Below, piece by piece: positions 33,538-37,951 of a DNA stretch of 37,951 bases. Each line of letters starts with the position of its first letter. The stretch's first letter is position 1. Under the pieces are notes generated by a model. It saw only the letters and a list, made by a program, of their open reading frames with translations, was not told the DNA's origin and did not search any database. This stretch comes from an uncultured Oscillochloris sp. (lineage in GTDB: Bacteria; Chloroflexota; Chloroflexia; Chloroflexales; Chloroflexaceae): the NCBI GenBank assembly GCA_903920315.1, contig CAIXLU010000179.1, positions 1-37,951 of the forward strand, given 5' to 3'. The translations under genes and the position numbers were made by a program.

Positions 33538-34486
33538 TCCGTAGCGATACCATCTCTAGCGTGTGGCGGGGGCCTTTCTCCAGAATGAGGTCGGCCCGCT
33601 CGCGGGTGGGTTCGATATTCTGCCTGAGGTTGACTCCGTTGATCTCGCGCCAGATCCGCTGGGCAACGGAGATGGCATTATCGGTGCTTAGCCCGCTGTA
33701 GCGCCGGAAATAGGAGTTTGGATCGCGGAAGGCCGTCTCGCGTAGCCGCAGGAAGCGCTCAACGTACCACTGCTGGAGCAAGGTCTCGTCGGCATCCACG
33801 TAGATCGAGAAGTCGAAGAAGTCTGAGACGAAGACCTGCGGGCGACGGCTGGGCTGTCCACCGCGCTGGAGTACATTCAGCCCCTCGACGATCAAGATAT
33901 CTGGTCGATCCACAATCTGCACCTGATCATCTATGATGTCGTACACCAGATGCGAGTAGATCGGCGCGGTAAGGCGGGGGTGGCCAGACTTCACATCGGC
34001 CATGAACTGGATGAGTTCGCGACGGTTGTAGCTCTCGGGGAAGCCCTTGCGGTGCATGATCCTGCGCTCTAGGAGTACCCGGTTCGGGTAGAGAAAACCG
34101 TCGGTCGTAACAAGGTCTACGCTGCGGGCGACGGAGCGACTGGCCAGCAAAGCCTGGATGATGCGGGCGGTGCTGCTCTTGCCCACAGCCACACTACCGG
34201 CAATGCCAATGACATAGGGCACCTTCTCGGCTGGGCTGCCGAGGAAGGCGCTCGTTTCTCGGTAGAGCTGCTGGGCGGACTCGTAGTAGAGCTGGATAAG
34301 CCGTACCAGCGGCAGGTAGATGTCGGCAACATCCTCTAGCGAAACGCTATCGTTAAGGCTGACCATGGTCTGGAGCTGGGCCTCGCTGAGAGGCAGCCGC
34401 GACCCGTTCCGCAGCCTGGCCCACTCAGCGCGTGAGAAGGAGGTATAAGGGGCGAGGCGACGCTCATCGGTAAGCGGTGCATGCAT
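33530..34486 (-). CDS. coaA: Pantothenate kinase, type I
   Basis: A 318-residue kinase for the first step of CoA synthesis. The P-loop [12 protein letters not shown] (94-105) is exact for the type I family, as are [29 protein letters not shown], and IVEGLNVLQ. Length is normal. The ATG at 34484-34486 has AAGGAAC upstream and the usual first helix follows; the in-frame extension upstream has no such site. It is preceded on the same strand by the acyl-CoA ligase (90-base gap) and followed by panE, so the three form a CoA-related set. Type I enzymes are commonly inhibited by CoA; that is family knowledge, not seen here. Confidence 0.96.
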   Translation of the reverse strand: MHAPLTDERRLAPYTSFSRAEWARLRNGSRLPLSEAQLQTMVSLNDSVSLEDVADIYLPLVRLIQLYYESAQQLYRETSAFLGSPAEKVPYVIGIAGSVAVGKSSTARIIQALLASRSVARSVDLVTTDGFLYPNRVLLERRIMHRKGFPESYNRRELIQFMADVKSGHPRLTAPIYSHLVYDIIDDQVQIVDRPDILIVEGLNVLQRGGQPSRRPQVFVSDFFDFSIYVDADETLLQQWYVERFLRLRETAFRDPNSYFRRYSGLSTDNAISVAQRIWREINGVNLRQNIEPTRERADLILEKGPRHTLEMVSLRKL

Positions 34487-34576
34487 AACGGTTCCTTTTG
34501 ATGTGTGCGGGTGGATTCGCCGCCCGTACGCATCAAAATAGCAATGGTTCGCGGGCACAGGTGCCCCCACATTTTC

Positions 34577-36097
34577 CTACAGGGTAAGTCCGAGAGTCTT
34601 GGCCATGCTGATGCGCTGGAGCTTGCCGGTGGCCCCACGCGGCAGGGCGTCGAGAATGTGGATCTGGCGCGGAACCTTGAAGTCGGCCAGAAAGCGGGCG
34701 CAGTGCTCGCGCAACTCCTGCTCGCTGGCGGCGGACTTCAGCACGACCGCCGCATGCACATCCTCACCGAGAGTCTTGTGGGGGACGGCGAAGGCCAGAG
34801 CCTCGGCGACGGCGGGGTGGCGTAGGAGAAGATCGTCAATCTCCAAGGGCGAGATCTTCTCACCGCCCCGGTTGATCAACTCCTTGAGCCGCCCCGTCAG
34901 AGTCAGGTAGCCCTCCGCATCCACGTAGCCCTGGTCGCCGGTGCGGAACCAGCCGGCGCTGAAGGCGGATGCGTTCGCCTCGGGATTATTCTCATAGCCG
35001 TCCACGACATTTCCACCGCGCACCACAACCTCGCCACGCTCGCCCTGGGCCAGCATCGTACCGGCGTCATCCATAATCCCCACATCTACGCCAACCCCGA
35101 CACCAACAGAGCCAGCCTTACGCGGGGCGGGTGGCAGCGGGTTGGATGTCATCTGGTGGCTGGCCTCAGTCATGCCGTAACTTTCCAGCACCGGGACGGC
35201 GAAGGTGGCCTCCAGGCGCTCCATCACTACCGGGGGTAAGGGTGCGCTGCTGGATCTGATGAAGCGGAAGGGGTTGTTGCGGATCACATCCTGGTTACGC
35301 TCGGCGCGAGCCAGGAGCATCTGGTGCATGGTTGGGACGGCTGAGTACCAAGTGGGACGGTACTGCTCGACCCAGCCCCAGAAGCGCAGCGCATCGAAGC
35401 CGGGTGGGCAGATTAAGGTGCCGCCAGAGGCTAGGGTGCTGAGCATGGAGGCAACAATGCCGTGGATGTGGAAAAGCGGCATCACGCAGAGGGCGCGGTC
35501 GGCGGGGCCGAGTTGGTAGGTCTCGATGATGTTGGCCGCAGAAGTGGCCAGGTTACGCTGGCGGATGGGCACGCGCTTAGGACGGCTGGTGGTGCCGCTG
35601 GTATGCAGGATCATGGCCACATCGTCGGGATCGGCGAAGGAGGGCTGAGGGCTGAGGGCTGAGGGCTGAGCATCTATGGCGAAGGCCAGGGTGCCGTTGG
35701 GTTGGGCATGAGCCTCGATCACCTGCATACCGGGGAGTAGTGCGGCGCGGGCCTCGGCCTGGGTACCGGGGAGGACGAGCAGCGCCGTGGCGCGGGTATC
35801 CTCGTAAGAGAAAGCAAACTCGTCGGCACGATATTTGGGGTTGAGGGGAGCAGCGGTGGCGATGGCGGTGACGGCCATGAAAGCGATGACCATCTCCGGG
35901 CCGTTACCCATCGCGATAGCCACACGATCACCGCGACCGATGCCAGCGGCATGGAGTTGGGATGCCAACTGAACGACGTTATGCCGCAGCATGGCGTAAC
36001 TCAGATCAGGCCGATCTGGGGCCACCAGAGCCGGGTGGCTATCGTCGCCGCGACCGAGCAGATCGAGCAGGGTAGAGCGTAGAGGCTCGCGAGCCAT
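34577..36097 (-). CDS. Acyl-CoA ligase (AMP-forming)
   Basis: A 506-residue adenylate-forming enzyme that would activate a carboxylic acid to its CoA ester. Motifs in order: LHTSGTTSRPKRV (164-176), MPLFHIHGI, YGMTEASHQM, GWFRTGDQGYVD, GRLKELINRGGEKISPLEID and the C-terminal PRGATGKLQR with the catalytic Lys. It resembles the AAE3/Pcs60 (oxalate- or short-acid-CoA ligase) subgroup, but substrate choice is not readable. A heptanucleotide repeat lies in frame at residues about 143-152, just before the first motif. ATG at 36095-36097 with GAGAGGA upstream. It is first of a likely three-gene unit with coaA and panE. Confidence 0.93.
   Translation of the reverse strand: MAREPLRSTLLDLLGRGDDSHPALVAPDRPDLSYAMLRHNVVQLASQLHAAGIGRGDRVAIAMGNGPEMVIAFMAVTAIATAAPLNPKYRADEFAFSYEDTRATALLVLPGTQAEARAALLPGMQVIEAHAQPNGTLAFAIDAQPSALSPQPSFADPDDVAMILHTSGTTSRPKRVPIRQRNLATSAANIIETYQLGPADRALCVMPLFHIHGIVASMLSTLASGGTLICPPGFDALRFWGWVEQYRPTWYSAVPTMHQMLLARAERNQDVIRNNPFRFIRSSSAPLPPVVMERLEATFAVPVLESYGMTEASHQMTSNPLPPAPRKAGSVGVGVGVDVGIMDDAGTMLAQGERGEVVVRGGNVVDGYENNPEANASAFSAGWFRTGDQGYVDAEGYLTLTGRLKELINRGGEKISPLEIDDLLLRHPAVAEALAFAVPHKTLGEDVHAAVVLKSAASEQELREHCARFLADFKVPRQIHILDALPRGATGKLQRISMAKTLGLTL
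35641..35670 (-). repeat. In-gene heptanucleotide array AGGGCTG
   Basis: Four exact copies of AGGGCTG plus two bases lie inside the acyl-CoA ligase gene and encode AQPSALSPQPS. Because the unit is 7 bases, gain or loss of one copy would shift the reading frame. Confidence 0.92.
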
Positions 36098-36233
36098 AGA
36101 CCATCCTCTCGCAGATGGGACGAGCGCGGGTATTATGCCATATTATCAGCGTGAGTCGTGAAGGGTTGACTCGATTGCCCTGCGCTGTTACGCTACGGGT
36201 GGCAGTTCGCCCCCTAACACTATCTGCAATCTT

Positions 36234-37787
36234 ATGATCACTCGCACCCTGCTCACTCTGCTCGCCCTCGTCGCTATTGCCGGCGGCTGTATCCCGGCTG
36301 TCACCTCTGTCGGTGCCGCCCCGGTAATCAGGGCCGCTACCGCCACGCCGCAGCCCAGACCCACACCCACGCCAGCACTGCCGCCGGAGGTTGCCGTCCA
36401 GTCTCCCGCGCTTTTGCCCGCAGCGGTGGGCGATCTCTCCAACGCCGCCGCGTGGGATCGCTACACGATTATCGCTGCCCTCAGCCCGGGCGATCTCAGC
36501 GTACGCGGCACGGTTAGCCTTGATATGCTCAACCGCTACGGCATCAATCTGGATCGACTCTATTTTCACCTTTACCCAAACCACCCCGACTTCGGCGGGC
36601 GGCTTGATGTCACCAGCGCCAGCGTAAACGGTGTGCCGGTGGCTTCGGGTACCCAATACAGCGATACCCTGCTGCACCTTGAGCTACGCACGCCGCTGCG
36701 CCCTGGCCAATCTGCCCATGTGGTGCTGGGATTCAGCGCCAGAACCCCCAAGAATGCCAGCGGCAAGACCTTCGGGGCCTCCAATTTCGAGGCCGGGGTC
36801 TGGTCAATGGCCAACTTCTACCCTATCCTGGCCCGCCACCTCGCCGACGGCGGCTGGGATACCCGGCAGATTGAGTCACGCGGCGACTTTACAGTCTCTG
36901 GCGTGGCACTCTACGATGTGACAATTGACGCGCCGAACGGCTGGACTCTGGTGAGTACGGGAGTGTCAATCAGCGACGGGCCGGTAAACCCGCAGGTTCA
37001 CCGCCAGCGCTTCGTCAGCGGGCCGCAGCGCGAGTTCTACCTGGGCGCGCTTCAGGGACTCGCGCATGCCGAGGCTCTGGTGGATGGAACCCGCGTAGTT
37101 TCCTACTTCCAGCCCGGCAGCGCCGACGCCGGAAAGCTCGGCCTGGAGGTGGCGAAACGCTCTCTGCGCGCCTTTAACACACGCTACGGCACCTATCCCC
37201 TCACCGAACTTGAGGTGGTGCAGTCGGCCCTCACCCAGTTCTTTGGCATGGAATACCCCGGCGTCGTGCTGATCGAGCAGAAACTCTATGCGAAGCCCTC
37301 AGGCGATCTGGAGCCAATTATCGCTCACGAGATCGCCCACCAGTGGTGGTACAGCCAAGTCGGCAACGATGCGCAGGGCGAGGCGTGGCTCGACGAGGGT
37401 TTGGCCAGCTACTCGCAGGCGATCTACTACGAAGCCAGCAACGATCCGCAGAGCATTGAGAATGAGCTTCAGTTCTTCCGCGACACCTTCAGTTTTGCCC
37501 GCAGCGTCGGTCGCGATGCGCCCCTGAACAGTTCGTCGGCAGATCTGGGCGGCGGTCGCTACTACCCGGTGATCTACGCCAAGGCCCCGCTTTTTTTCCA
37601 CGCCCTGCGTGGCCAGCTTGGCGAGGCAGGATTCGACCGCTTTATCCGCGCCTACTACACCGCCTTTCGCTACCAGGACGTGACTGGCCCCGATCTGCTG
37701 CGGATCGCCCAGCAGAGCTGTAGCTGCGACCTAGCGAAGATCTATAAGGACTGGGTACTCACGTCGGCGAAGGTGGCAATACCGTAG
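36234..37787 (+). CDS. M1-family metallopeptidase lipoprotein
   Basis: A 517-residue secreted lipoprotein (signal peptide ending AGGC, Cys19), followed by a Thr/Pro-rich linker and an N-terminal beta domain. The catalytic domain has FGMEYPG (the GxMEN-type site) and the zinc motif HEIAHQWW (365-372) with the third ligand Glu exactly 18 residues after the second His (E388), as in gluzincin aminopeptidases. It is probably an aminopeptidase; the C-terminal helical domain is short relative to PepN. No ribosome-binding site is visible before the ATG at 36234, so the message may be leaderless or an upstream start used. Its TAG stop is part of the following repeat array. Confidence 0.9.
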   Translation: MITRTLLTLLALVAIAGGCIPAVTSVGAAPVIRAATATPQPRPTPTPALPPEVAVQSPALLPAAVGDLSNAAAWDRYTIIAALSPGDLSVRGTVSLDMLNRYGINLDRLYFHLYPNHPDFGGRLDVTSASVNGVPVASGTQYSDTLLHLELRTPLRPGQSAHVVLGFSARTPKNASGKTFGASNFEAGVWSMANFYPILARHLADGGWDTRQIESRGDFTVSGVALYDVTIDAPNGWTLVSTGVSISDGPVNPQVHRQRFVSGPQREFYLGALQGLAHAEALVDGTRVVSYFQPGSADAGKLGLEVAKRSLRAFNTRYGTYPLTELEVVQSALTQFFGMEYPGVVLIEQKLYAKPSGDLEPIIAHEIAHQWWYSQVGNDAQGEAWLDEGLASYSQAIYYEASNDPQSIENELQFFRDTFSFARSVGRDAPLNSSSADLGGGRYYPVIYAKAPLFFHALRGQLGEAGFDRFIRAYYTAFRYQDVTGPDLLRIAQQSCSCDLAKIYKDWVLTSAKVAIP

Positions 37788-37921
37788 GTTTTAGGTTTTA
37801 GGTTTTAGGTTTCAGGTTTTAGGTTTTAGGTTTTAGGTTTTAGGTTTTAGGTTTTAGGTTTTAGGTTTTAGGTTTTAGGTTTTAGGTTTTAGGTTTTAGG
37901 TTTTAGGTTTTAGGTTTTAGG
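37785..37921 (+). repeat. Long heptanucleotide array TTTTAGG
   Basis: About 19 tandem copies of TTTTAGG (written TAGGTTT from the stop codon) with one variant copy, TTTCAGG, around 37810. The array begins with the stop codon of the peptidase gene. No spacers are present, so it is not a CRISPR array. Confidence 0.95.
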
Positions 37922-37951
37922 CAGTAGAGCAGAAGTAACGCTGTGACGTCA

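Noticed and set aside
37785-37921. CRISPR array
   Set aside because: Units are 7 bases and contiguous with no spacers.

Overview
The window looks like chromosomal DNA from a GC-rich member of the Chloroflexota, most likely a Chloroflexales-type filamentous bacterium. This is inferred from gene content (a membrane-protein/WL-repeat/MutL-like cluster, proteins rich in PDWL motifs, long multihaem cytochromes, Pro/Ala-rich linkers) and not from a marker gene. No rRNA, tRNA, CRISPR array, integrase or intact insertion sequence is visible. About 30 protein genes on both strands fill most of it.

Layout. 44-2679: a seven-iron-type ferredoxin, a Crp/Fnr-family regulator, 6-phosphofructokinase and a 77-residue unknown. 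2778-10328: a co-directional, tightly spaced set of five genes that encode a DUF6754-like membrane protein, two polytopic membrane proteins, a 1044-residue membrane-anchored protein with about 26 Trp-Leu motifs, and an actin-like MutL-family protein. 10396-14377 (minus strand): anchored cyclophilin, UV-damage endonuclease, a TPR protein and RNase PH. 14808-16655: SelB. 16839-21390: pstS-pstC-pstA-pstB for phosphate uptake, with a four-fold 11-bp-period repeat upstream of pstS that looks like a Pho box.

21476-29922 is the most striking part. After a small anchored PepSY-like protein comes a redox island: a two-cluster 4Fe-4S protein, an FAD/NAD(P)-type oxidoreductase, a membrane cytochrome b-like protein, and two paralogous multihaem c-type cytochromes with 18 and 33 CXXCH motifs. 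The two cytochromes differ by exactly five copies of a three-haem module. Together these could carry electrons from a soluble donor across the membrane to a long chain of haems outside the cytoplasm. A stand-alone protein with four MshEN-like repeats follows.

30127-37787: an FmdB-type zinc ribbon, a sugar-phosphate nucleotidyltransferase with a beta-helix tail, an ATPase-like protein with a damaged Walker A motif, two CoA-pathway genes (panE-like, coaA), an acyl-CoA ligase and an M1-type peptidase lipoprotein.

Running through the intergenic DNA, and in two places touching genes, are heptanucleotide tandem arrays of at least four unrelated sequences (CAATCTG/A, GTGTCAG, AGGGCTG, TTTTAGG). They resemble the short tandemly repeated sequences of cyanobacteria. 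Two copies of a hairpin-bearing dispersed repeat carry one of these heptamers. Gene ends often carry unusually long perfect hairpins.
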